Made by a program: the position numbers and the translations under genes
Source of the DNA: Fibrobacter sp. UWEL
Lineage (GTDB): Bacteria; Fibrobacterota; Fibrobacteria; Fibrobacterales; Fibrobacteraceae
Length of the DNA: 64,000 bases
Assembly: GCF_900142535.1 (NCBI RefSeq)
Contig: NZ_FRBE01000005.1
Span: 1-64,000 of the forward strand
Direction of reading: 5' to 3'
Notes under the pieces: model-generated
Seen by the model: only the letters and a program-made list of their open reading frames with translations
Databases searched by the model: none
What the model was told of the DNA's origin: nothing
Shown: positions 34,049 through 41,826 of the stretch, one piece after another
How positions within the stretch are numbered: position 1 is the first letter of the stretch
Layout of the letters: every line of letters begins with the position of its first letter

Positions 34049-35395
34049 ATGAACAACAATCTTGTAGCTCCCGTTGGTATTCTTGGCTTTGGCGTTGAAG
34101 GTCAGAGCACTCTCCGTTACTTGTTCCGTGAAGGTGTAAGGGAAATTGTCGTGATGGACAAGAATCCGGTGAACCTGCCGGAAGCCCCCATCGGCATTAA
34201 CGTAAAGGTTTTCAGTGGCGAGAATTATCTGGAAGGTCTTCGTGAATGCGTGACCGTGGTTCGCTCCGCCGGCGTCTACCCCATGAGTCAGGACTTGTTC
34301 AAGTTCCAGATGAACGGCGGCATGATGACCAGCCAGATTCAGTTGTTCCTGGAACAGACGAAATCCAAGAAAGTCATTGGAGTTACAGGAACCCTAGGCA
34401 AGGGCAGTACCGTCAGCATGATCAGCCATATTCTAACAGCTTGTGGCGTCAAGAACGAGATTGGCGGTAACTTTGGCGTGCCGGCGCTGGACCTGCTGGA
34501 AGACGAAACTTCCGACAGAGTGAGCATTCTGGAGTTGTCCAGTTTCCAGCTGATGACCTTGTCCCTCTCACCCGACGTAAGCGTAGTCCTGCGAGTTTCT
34601 ACGGAACATCTGGACTGGCACACCAGCGTGGAAGAGTACCGCGATGCCAAGGCAAACCTTGTTCGCTGGCAGAAGAGTGCAGGCACCTGCGTTTACTTGA
34701 AGGACGCCGCCCCCACCGCCAAGATTGCTAGTGAAAGCCCTGCCCGTAACAAGCTGGCAGTAAGCTTCGGCGATGGCGATGCAAACATCGAAGGCTCTGT
34801 TCTTACCATCGGCAACGAGAAGTTGTTCTTAAGCGATTGCAAGGTCCGCGGGATCTACCAGCTAGAGAACATGGCTGCAGCAACGCTTGCAGTAAGCGCT
34901 CTCGGCATCAAGACTGCAGACGCATTCGAAGCCTTGAAGACTTATGAAACTCTTCCCTTCCGTATGGAATTCAAGGGCGAAAAGAATGGCATCGAATTCT
35001 TTAACGACAGCTACGCCACACGTCCGGATGCAACTATCGCAGCCACCGGCAGCATGAAGCGCCCCTTCGCACTGATTCTGGGCGGTTCCGAAAAGAACGC
35101 AGACTTTAGCGAACTGTCTCAGATCCTAGTGAAGGAACGCCCCAACCTGAAGCGTGTCGCTTTGATCGGCGCTACCGCAGAACGTATGCTGGACGATTTG
35201 AAGAAGGCTGGCGTAGACGCCGCTGGAATCAAGACAGCCATCTTCCCCACTCTCGAAGAAGCTTTTGCAGATAGTCTGAATATTGGCGAAGGCGGAACCG
35301 TCATTATGAGTCCCGCCTGTGCAAGCTTCGGCCTGTTCAAGAACTACAAGGTTCGCGGCCAGGTCTTTGATAAGCTGGTCGCTGATCTGGGATAA
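34049..35395 (+). CDS. murD: UDP-N-acetylmuramoyl-L-alanine--glutamate ligase (MurD-type), altered active-site motifs
   Basis: It adds glutamate to UDP-MurNAc-L-Ala in peptidoglycan synthesis. The 448-residue Mur ligase shows an N-terminal GFGVEGQSTL nucleotide-fold motif, ELSSFQL, STEHLDWH, the LGGSEKNADF block and SPACASFGLFKNYKVRG. Two points are odd. The ATP loop is TGTLGKGST, with Gly after the Lys as in folylpolyglutamate synthase, where MurD usually has GKST. The motif normally DSKATN is DSYATR, so the Lys equivalent to E. coli Lys319 is Tyr. It may be an L-glutamate-adding MurD2-like enzyme or simply a divergent MurD. A GAGG ribosome-binding site is present. Confidence 0.85.
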   Translation: MNNNLVAPVGILGFGVEGQSTLRYLFREGVREIVVMDKNPVNLPEAPIGINVKVFSGENYLEGLRECVTVVRSAGVYPMSQDLFKFQMNGGMMTSQIQLFLEQTKSKKVIGVTGTLGKGSTVSMISHILTACGVKNEIGGNFGVPALDLLEDETSDRVSILELSSFQLMTLSLSPDVSVVLRVSTEHLDWHTSVEEYRDAKANLVRWQKSAGTCVYLKDAAPTAKIASESPARNKLAVSFGDGDANIEGSVLTIGNEKLFLSDCKVRGIYQLENMAAATLAVSALGIKTADAFEALKTYETLPFRMEFKGEKNGIEFFNDSYATRPDATIAATGSMKRPFALILGGSEKNADFSELSQILVKERPNLKRVALIGATAERMLDDLKKAGVDAAGIKTAIFPTLEEAFADSLNIGEGGTVIMSPACASFGLFKNYKVRGQVFDKLVADLG

Positions 35396-35436
35396 GACGG
35401 ATTAACCCATTTGTCAGCGTATATGGCGGTGTCAAT

Positions 35437-36159
35437 CTAGTCCTTTAAACAACGAACAGAGTAACCGCTGTAGTTCTTAGAGAAGGAAACCTCGGAGCCA
35501 CCAAGGAAGACATAATAATAGACTGTTTCTGAATCAAGCTCAGTACTAGACCAGAAGAAAGCATATTCTCCAACTCCGAGGAATTTGTCACCGCCACTGT
35601 AGTAGTGGCCAGCATGGAGAACCGAGAAACCAATCAGATCACTTTCGTCGATGTCACCCAACCCTCCAAAAACATCAAACAACGTATTCCATTCATCCTT
35701 ACTGGGCAGGTGCCAACCCTCAGGGCAAACGCCACGCACCAAGGTCGCTGAGCCTGTCGAAGCGCAGGTTTTGCCGTAGCCGCAGCCCTTGCCCGCTGCG
35801 CTGAAGACCGCAGCAGAGTCCATAGCGGCACTCCACATATACAGACGGCCGTACTTTGCGCAGGAATCGGCACTGTTGTCGTAGCAAAAGCTCTTGGCAG
35901 TTCCCTCGTTGTAATCATAATTTAGATTCTCCGCCATCCAAGTTTGAGTACCGATGGTTACGGTCTTGTAGGTTTGGTTATCGCGGGAATCGGTCAATGT
36001 TCCGTACGAGATTTCGTTCGGGATGACGTTGGAGGAACTGGTACCTGAATCGTCGCTGCAGGCGACAAACATCGCAGCAACCATTAACATCATAGCTAGA
36101 TTCATCAACTTCATGCTTCGCATTTCGTTCAAAATGACACGTAGAGAAAAATTTTTCAT
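35437..36159 (-). CDS. FISUMP-type lipoprotein (TIGR02145), repeat within the signal peptide
   Basis: A 240-residue lipoprotein of the Fibrobacter succinogenes major paralogous family. Signature blocks are WMAENLNYDYN, YGRLYMWSAAMDSA, CPEGWHLPSKDEWNTL and a C-terminal SVRCLKD. The lipobox is MFVAC. The start at 36159 has a perfect AGGAGG 4 bases upstream. Compared with the adjacent paralog (MKNLAVML...), this protein carries about 17 extra residues after MKN. These are encoded by a REP-like element, so the signal peptide has a long charged n-region. An internal ATG at 36114 would remove most of it but has no ribosome-binding site. Function of the family is unknown; surface location is likely. 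Confidence 0.85.
   Translation of the reverse strand: MKNFSLRVILNEMRSMKLMNLAMMLMVAAMFVACSDDSGTSSSNVIPNEISYGTLTDSRDNQTYKTVTIGTQTWMAENLNYDYNEGTAKSFCYDNSADSCAKYGRLYMWSAAMDSAAVFSAAGKGCGYGKTCASTGSATLVRGVCPEGWHLPSKDEWNTLFDVFGGLGDIDESDLIGFSVLHAGHYYSGGDKFLGVGEYAFFWSSTELDSETVYYYVFLGGSEVSFSKNYSGYSVRCLKD
36112..36138 (-). repeat. REP-like element inside the FISUMP signal-peptide coding region
   Basis: On the minus strand it reads GTCATTTTGAACGAAATGCG followed by AAGCATG. It is related to the element at 55679-55705 (GTCATTCTGAACGAAGTGAA). It is in frame and codes for VILNEMRSM. Confidence 0.7.
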
Positions 36160-36251
36160 ATAACCTCCTGAAATTTTTCAATCGTAATGTACAAAAAGAG
36201 GCTGCGTAAAACACAGCCACTTCTCTTATGTTTTGAGAAATTCTTTATCCG

Positions 36252-36971
36252 CTAATCTTTAACGCAACGAACGGAGAACCCGTCGTACTTGAGGTTACCG
36301 AAAATATTCACGAGCTCGTAATAGTAGATGAAGGTCCACCTGTACGCATTGACGCCGTCGATCTCTGCAGAAGACCAGAAGTGTGCGTCGTCGCCCTCGT
36401 CGAAGAAATAGCCATAGTGGCCGCGGTAGCCCGCAGGCAAAACAGCGAAGCCGAAGGAATCCGTTCCATTGCCGCTACTATTCCACCCGCTGCTGGATTT
36501 GAGTTTTGTACCGGCGATGCTAGCTCCCCCCACGGCAATGAATAAAGCATTCAATTCATCATCGTTTGGCAGGTGCCAACCCTCAGGGCAAACGCCACGC
36601 ACCAAGGTCGCTGAGCCAGTCGAAGCGCAGGTCTTGCCGTAGCCGCAGCCCTTGCCTGCGGTGCTGAATACCGCAGCGGAGTCCATAGCCGCACTCCACA
36701 AGTACAGGCGACCATACTTATCGCAGTTGCTTGTTTTATCATCGTAGCAATAGCTCTTGGCGGAACCTTCATTATAATTGTAGTTCAGGTTTTCCGCCAT
36801 CCAGGTCTGAGAGCCGATGGTTACCGTCTTGTAGGTCTGATTGTCGCGGGAGTCCTTCAAGGTGCCGTATGAGATTTCGTTCGGGATGACGTTGGAGGAA
36901 CTGGTACCGGAATCGTCACCGCAAGCGACAAACATCGCTGCAACAATCAACATCACTGCTAGATTCTTCAA
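36252..36971 (-). CDS. FISUMP-type lipoprotein (TIGR02145), TTG start
   Basis: A paralog of the preceding gene, 239 residues, with the same blocks (WMAENLNYNYN, CPEGWHLPNDDEL, SVRCVKD) and lipobox MFVAC. The best start is TTG at 36971, the codon immediately after the tldD stop (TAA then TTG), with GGTGGGCGG upstream as ribosome-binding site; the first ATG would remove the positive n-region. It should be translated by reinitiation from tldD. A 50-base stretch (36568-36617) is identical to 35705-35754 in the other copy, which suggests recent duplication or gene conversion. Confidence 0.82.
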   Translation of the reverse strand: MKNLAVMLIVAAMFVACGDDSGTSSSNVIPNEISYGTLKDSRDNQTYKTVTIGSQTWMAENLNYNYNEGSAKSYCYDDKTSNCDKYGRLYLWSAAMDSAAVFSTAGKGCGYGKTCASTGSATLVRGVCPEGWHLPNDDELNALFIAVGGASIAGTKLKSSSGWNSSGNGTDSFGFAVLPAGYRGHYGYFFDEGDDAHFWSSAEIDGVNAYRWTFIYYYELVNIFGNLKYDGFSVRCVKD

Positions 36972-38354
36972 TTAGCGACCGCCCACCAAAATCTGGTCTA
37001 CCTTAATGGAAGGCTGCCCCACCGTCACAGGAACGTGACCAGAAGAGGCGCCACAGACTCCTGCAGCCAATTCCAGATCGGAGCCCACCATGCTGATTCG
37101 CGGCATGATTTCGTGGCCCTTGCCAATAAGTGCTGCACCGCGAACGGCTTCGCAAATCTTGCCATTACGGATAACATAACCTTCGTCCACGGCGAAGTTA
37201 AATTCGCCCGTAGCCGGGTTCACGGAGCCTCCAGCCATGCGGGCTGCGTACAGACCATAGTCTACGCTTGCGATCATGGAGTCCAGCGTATCCTTGCCCG
37301 GGGCAATAAAGGTATTGCGCATGCGGCTTACAGGAGCGTACTTGTAGGATTCGCGGCGAGCGCTACCAGAAAGCTTTACACCCACTTCCGCAGCACCGAC
37401 GCGGTCAGACATGTAAGTCTTGAGAATGCCATTTTCGATAAGGACGGTGCGTTCTGCAGGTGTACCTTCATCATCGATTTTCAGGCTCCCCCAGACTCCG
37501 TCCAGAGTACCATCGTCAATAGCGGTAAGGCAAGGCTGGCCGATAGCCTCCCCCAGCTTGCCGCAGAAAGGACTTGCATTACGGCGGATAGATTCCGTCT
37601 CCAGCGGATGTCCGCAGGCTTCGTGGAAAATCACACCGCCAAAGCCATTACCCATAATCACAGGCATCTGACCACCACTGATGTAACCAGCGGAAAGCAT
37701 ACGGACAGCACGTTCACCAGCGGAAGTCGCCATCTCTTCGGGATTGTAATTTTCCAGCAGTTCGTAACCGCCAATAGCGCCCGGACGTTCTGCAGAAGTC
37801 AAACGTTCCGTGCCGTCAGTAGCAGTCACGCTAACGCTCAAGCGCACATGAGAGCGGTCCATTTCCAGGTTCACGCCTTCACTGTTCAGCAAATGAATGT
37901 GAGTGCAGTCATCCGCAACAGAAACCGCAACCTGAGCCACCTTATCAGAAATAGCACGAGCAGCCTTGTCTGCACGGAAAAGAAAATCCTGCTTCACAGC
38001 CTGACCAAGAATGCGGGGATCCTTAAAGGCGGCAACGTTAAAATCAGAAACACGCTTTGCAGGATTCAGCTCGATAGGTTTCTGCTCCATCCCGGCAATG
38101 CGACCAAATGCCAGCGTTTCCACCAGCTTTACCAAAGCCTCTTCGGAATCGTCACTAGTGAAGCCATAAAGAACTTCAGTGCCATAAAGCAGACGAATGC
38201 CAATACCGTAATCAGTACCAGCAGTGGCAGAATCAATCTGGCTGGACTTTAAGCCCAATACAGAACTGCGTGTTTCTTCTTCAAAAATTTCAACAAAGTC
38301 TGCACCAGCCTTACGACCGGCTTCAAAAATCTTGACGGCTACAGACGGATTCAT
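36972..38354 (-). CDS. tldD: TldD-family metalloprotease
   Basis: A 460-residue zinc peptidase of the TldD/PmbA (U62) family. The metal motif HEACGH lies in GVIFHEACGHPLETE and is the HExxxH signature of TldD, which with TldE degrades unfolded peptides and matures some microcins. The C-terminal GQPSIKVDQILVGGR is typical. No TldE (PmbA) gene is in the window. The ATG lies directly after the hisF stop with no gap, so hisF, tldD and the FISUMP gene read as one tightly coupled unit. Confidence 0.94.
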   Translation of the reverse strand: MNPSVAVKIFEAGRKAGADFVEIFEEETRSSVLGLKSSQIDSATAGTDYGIGIRLLYGTEVLYGFTSDDSEEALVKLVETLAFGRIAGMEQKPIELNPAKRVSDFNVAAFKDPRILGQAVKQDFLFRADKAARAISDKVAQVAVSVADDCTHIHLLNSEGVNLEMDRSHVRLSVSVTATDGTERLTSAERPGAIGGYELLENYNPEEMATSAGERAVRMLSAGYISGGQMPVIMGNGFGGVIFHEACGHPLETESIRRNASPFCGKLGEAIGQPCLTAIDDGTLDGVWGSLKIDDEGTPAERTVLIENGILKTYMSDRVGAAEVGVKLSGSARRESYKYAPVSRMRNTFIAPGKDTLDSMIASVDYGLYAARMAGGSVNPATGEFNFAVDEGYVIRNGKICEAVRGAALIGKGHEIMPRISMVGSDLELAAGVCGASSGHVPVTVGQPSIKVDQILVGGR

Positions 38355-39146
38355 TTAGACCTCACCGTTCATCTTCTTGCGAACGGGAATACCAGCAGCA
38401 AGCATTTCGCCCTTGATCTGGGGAACGGTGTAGTCACCGAAATGCACCATGGAAGCCACCAGGGCGGCATCGGCAGAAGTCTTGTTAAACAGGTCCACAA
38501 TGTGGTCCGGAGTGCCTGCGCCACCGCTTGCGATGACAGGAATCTGCACAGCCTTTGCCACCTGATCCGTGATGTTCAGTTCGTAACCATTACGAACACC
38601 ATCCGTATCAATTGCATTCAGGCAAATTTCGCCAACGCCCAGTTCTTCGGCCTTCTTGGCCCATTCTACAGCATCCAGACCCATGGCCTGGCGACCACCG
38701 CGAATGTACACTTCGTAACCGCTGGGGAATTTTTCGGAGACACCAACAAACTTGGCATCCATACCCAGCACGATGCACTGACGTCCGAAAGCCTTGGCAC
38801 CTTCGGCAATAATCTCGGGATGAAGAACAGCCAAGCTGTTCACGCTCACCTTTTCAGCACCAGCAAGCAAAGCCTGATGCATGTCTTCCAGATTGCGGAT
38901 ACCGCCACCCACAGCAAAGGGGATAAACACTCGCTTTGCAATCTGGCGGATCATTTCCATGTCACAGGGGCGATTTTCGGCACTGGCAGTAATATCGTAG
39001 AACACCAGTTCATCTACACCGTCATCGCTATAGCGGGCGCCCATCTCCACCGGGTCACCGATATCGATATTGCCCTTAAACTTCACACCCTTCGTCACCT
39101 TGCGGTCACGGACATCCAAGCACACAATCAAACGTTTAGTAAGCAT
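38355..39146 (-). CDS. hisF: Imidazole glycerol phosphate synthase cyclase subunit HisF
   Basis: The cyclase half of the HisHF complex, which makes imidazole glycerol phosphate and AICAR in histidine synthesis. The 263-residue TIM barrel starts [20 protein letters not shown] with the catalytic Asp11. It has [13 protein letters not shown] and [13 protein letters not shown], the two phosphate-binding Gly-rich loops. The other his genes are elsewhere. A TACATT box ends 6 bases before the ATG and no Shine-Dalgarno sequence is present. Confidence 0.96.
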   Translation of the reverse strand: MLTKRLIVCLDVRDRKVTKGVKFKGNIDIGDPVEMGARYSDDGVDELVFYDITASAENRPCDMEMIRQIAKRVFIPFAVGGGIRNLEDMHQALLAGAEKVSVNSLAVLHPEIIAEGAKAFGRQCIVLGMDAKFVGVSEKFPSGYEVYIRGGRQAMGLDAVEWAKKAEELGVGEICLNAIDTDGVRNGYELNITDQVAKAVQIPVIASGGAGTPDHIVDLFNKTSADAALVASMVHFGDYTVPQIKGEMLAAGIPVRKKMNGEV

Positions 39147-39188
39147 AATCCAAATGTAGAAAAAGAAAAATCCCCTGTGAGCAACAAA

Positions 39189-39211
39189 GCCCCTAGTTGT
39201 TAACTAGGGGC
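39189..39211 (-). terminator. Hairpin after trxA (probable terminator)
   Basis: GCCCCTAGTT pairs perfectly with AACTAGGGGC around a 3-base loop. On the minus strand it follows trxA by about 60 bases and is trailed by a short TTTG run, so termination is likely but not ideal. Confidence 0.65.
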
Positions 39212-39272
39212 GGTTGCGAGAGCGAGTGAAAAACAGGAGGTTCATCACTCAACGTACTGAACGAGCGGTCTT

Positions 39273-39596
39273 TTACAGATTTCTGTCGATGACGGTCTTG
39301 ACGGTGTTCTTGGGAACTGCGCCAACCACATTACCCACTTCAACACCGTTCTTGAACAGCTTCATGTTGGGAATGTTGGTGATGCCGAAACGAGCGCAAA
39401 TATCGCCTACGCCAGCTTCGTCCACGTTCATCTTAGCAATGATTGCCTTGCCTTCGTATTCGGTGGCAAGTTCTTCAATCACGGGACCCATCATCATGCA
39501 GGGACGGCACCAGGTAGCCCAGAAATCAACAAAAACCAGCTGACCAGAGCTAATCACTTCATCAAACTTATCTGCAGTAAGGTTCAAAGCAGCCAT
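39273..39596 (-). CDS. trxA: Thioredoxin with CRPC active site
   Basis: A 107-residue cytoplasmic thiol-disulfide oxidoreductase. The fold is complete: FVDFWATWCRPCMMMGP (about 21-37), AKMNVDEA, and the cis-Pro loop in NIPNMKLFKNG. The canonical active site is WCGPC; here it is WCRPC, and the residue before the usual cis-Pro strand also differs (IPNM, not IPTL). Such changes usually shift redox potential or partner choice. The promoter TTGCGA-18-TATATT lies at 39641-39670. Confidence 0.92.
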   Translation of the reverse strand: MAALNLTADKFDEVISSGQLVFVDFWATWCRPCMMMGPVIEELATEYEGKAIIAKMNVDEAGVGDICARFGITNIPNMKLFKNGVEVGNVVGAVPKNTVKTVIDRNL

Positions 39597-39640
39597 TTAT
39601 TTTCTCCATTTCCCTAAAAAGGGGATTCTCTACGCTGTAG

Positions 39641-39670
39641 AATATAGTAAAAATACAATTGCTTTCGCAA
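39641..39670 (-). promoter_or_regulatory. Promoter of trxA
   Basis: Read on the minus strand: TTGCGA (39665-39670), an 18-base spacer, TATATT (39641-39646). Transcription would start about 35 bases before the trxA ATG. Confidence 0.6.
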
Positions 39671-39685
39671 GATTGAAGACCGGAT

Positions 39686-41818
39686 TTAGTAGATCAAGCG
39701 AACCTCATCCACAATCAAAGTAGCACCGCTCTTGCCGTTATAGTGGTTTCCATCAGCACTAGAAGCGAAAACCACACGAATGTGAGTTACGGTTTCATTG
39801 CCAGTTCCCTGAATGACGCCATTGTTAATGGCCTTGGAATCCTTAGAAGACAGCGTTGTCGTGAACACAGAGGAGTTCTCGATGGGAGAGCCTTCCAGAG
39901 GAGTTCCATACTTCAGCTTCAGACGGATGGTACGCAAGCCTGCACTATTCTTTTCAGACACAGAAACCACATCCGGATTTTTACGACCAGAGTTATTATC
40001 CGTAGTTGAACGATACCAGGCAGAAGCCACCAACTTGTTTACGTCAGAGCTGGAGCGGTTCTGGTTCTTGTCACCTGTACGATTTTCTAGCACAATATAA
40101 ACGTCACAACTATCACCACTACCATTATAGGAGAAGGTTACATCCATATAGGCCGGACGAGCTCCAAACTTTTTTCCGAAATCAAGAAGTTCATTGCCGT
40201 CAGGCCAAGTAGAAGAACTTGCCATGGCAAGAGTACCAACACCCTTGGGGTTGAACTCTGCAGTATAGAGACTGCCGCTGGCAATTTTACCCACAGCACT
40301 TCCAGTTTTAATCTGAGCACCAATAACGCCGTTAGAGCTATACTTGGAAGTGGTCGTCAAAATGGTATTGGCGTTACCCCAAACGGAATCTGGTTTCACA
40401 TCATTACTACTCCAGGTATTGAAGTCACTACCCGGCAGCTGATAACCCGCACGTATTTCGTAATCCACAGATTCACCGCCGTTAGAAACGGACACCTTTA
40501 CGCCAGTTCCTAAGTCGTAGGAGGAGCCATCCTTAACGCCAGTGATTTCTGCACCATCCGAAAGTTTAATATCGCTCACCTTGAGAGCACTCAAATCCGA
40601 ACGGAACTCCAGGTCGTCATAGTGAGCCCAATAGACCATCTTACCATTCTCTTCGACGCTATCGACCACAGCATCCTTATCTGCAATTTTCAAAGCGAGA
40701 ATGCGAGGTGATTCAGTTGGCATGGGATAAGAAGCTACAATAGTCCACTGTTCAGAAGATCCATCTTCAGCCGTAATGGTAAACGTTTTTTCTGACGTGA
40801 GATCGATTTTGTCTGTTGTTAAATCATGAGAGGCGGTTTCCGAAACAGTCAGTTCTACAACGGCTTCCGTAGCAGCCTGCTTGGAATCAAAGTCAACAGT
40901 CAAGGTCTTCTTATCATGATCAATTTTTACTTCAGCGTCAGCAACCTTTGCTGAAAGCAGTTCCTTTTCATCAGAAGCCGTTTCATCCGCCTCTGCTACA
41001 GAAACAACAATGACCCAGTTCTTAATAGACCCGTCTTCAGCAGTCACCTTGAACGCTTGCGGCTTCTCCCAAGATTCGACTTTCTTCGGATCAGGATCAA
41101 TGGTAGCTCCCTCGGAAATAACAATATCCTTCAACTCAGCCTTAGACAAATCCGCATCGCTATTCAGTTTCACAAAAACGGAATCATCACCACGATTAGA
41201 TTTCAACTGATTTTCAAAAGTCACCTGCAGCAAGTCCTTGCCAGAAAGCAAGGCTACAGAACTACTGGATGATTCAGGTTCCTTACTGGAAGAAGACATT
41301 TCTGCTTCATCATCACCATCATCGGCTTCTGCGGAAGAAGAACTGCTGGCAACTTCTACACCAGGAATTTCAAATTCAATCTTCCAGATGGACGGATCGC
41401 CATTTTCCGCAACCACCATAATGTAAACGATCAATCCCTTCGGAATACGAATCCTGTCGCCCTTATGGAGTTTATCCTTCACGTATGAAACTTCATTTGC
41501 CAAAGAATCAAGAGCGGCAGAATCCTTAGGAAATTCCTTGAACTTGCCATCCACCAGATGGATGGAGGCCATAGTACTAATGTCATAAGAATCGATTGTT
41601 ACAGAATCCCAAGTGGATAGAGATTCCGGCGGAGCAATCAGCGTAGCCTTGATCAAATGCTCTTCGGGATAAACAGAAGGGTCACCATCCTGTTCATCAA
41701 AGCTAATGCTGTTAAAAGCCTTGTAATGAGACTTACAAAACGTATCGTAGTCCGCCGTACAAGCGGCAAACATCAAAACCACAAAGGCAAAAAGAAAGAA
41801 CTTCAAAATGTTTTTCAT
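39686..41818 (-). CDS. Large lipoprotein with PCMD-like C-terminal domain
   Basis: About 710 residues. A lipoprotein signal peptide ends in LMFAAC. Residues about 30-160 form an unknown N-terminal domain, then serine runs (SSSSS, SSSS) act as a linker. Two or three Ig-like domains with the recurring phrase FTITAEDGS-x-x-W-x-I-V follow. The C-terminal 250 residues resemble PCMD, the putative carbohydrate metabolism domain: GSDFNTW, a GARPAYMDVTFSYN strand, VRVVFASSADG-like (here IRVVFASSADG) and GATLIVDEVRLIY. This suggests glycan binding at the cell surface. I chose the ATG at 41818 with AGGGG upstream rather than the GTG at 41824. Confidence 0.75.
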   Translation of the reverse strand: MKNILKFFLFAFVVLMFAACTADYDTFCKSHYKAFNSISFDEQDGDPSVYPEEHLIKATLIAPPESLSTWDSVTIDSYDISTMASIHLVDGKFKEFPKDSAALDSLANEVSYVKDKLHKGDRIRIPKGLIVYIMVVAENGDPSIWKIEFEIPGVEVASSSSSAEADDGDDEAEMSSSSKEPESSSSSVALLSGKDLLQVTFENQLKSNRGDDSVFVKLNSDADLSKAELKDIVISEGATIDPDPKKVESWEKPQAFKVTAEDGSIKNWVIVVSVAEADETASDEKELLSAKVADAEVKIDHDKKTLTVDFDSKQAATEAVVELTVSETASHDLTTDKIDLTSEKTFTITAEDGSSEQWTIVASYPMPTESPRILALKIADKDAVVDSVEENGKMVYWAHYDDLEFRSDLSALKVSDIKLSDGAEITGVKDGSSYDLGTGVKVSVSNGGESVDYEIRAGYQLPGSDFNTWSSNDVKPDSVWGNANTILTTTSKYSSNGVIGAQIKTGSAVGKIASGSLYTAEFNPKGVGTLAMASSSTWPDGNELLDFGKKFGARPAYMDVTFSYNGSGDSCDVYIVLENRTGDKNQNRSSSDVNKLVASAWYRSTTDNNSGRKNPDVVSVSEKNSAGLRTIRLKLKYGTPLEGSPIENSSVFTTTLSSKDSKAINNGVIQGTGNETVTHIRVVFASSADGNHYNGKSGATLIVDEVRLIY

Positions 41819-41826
41819 CGTCACCC

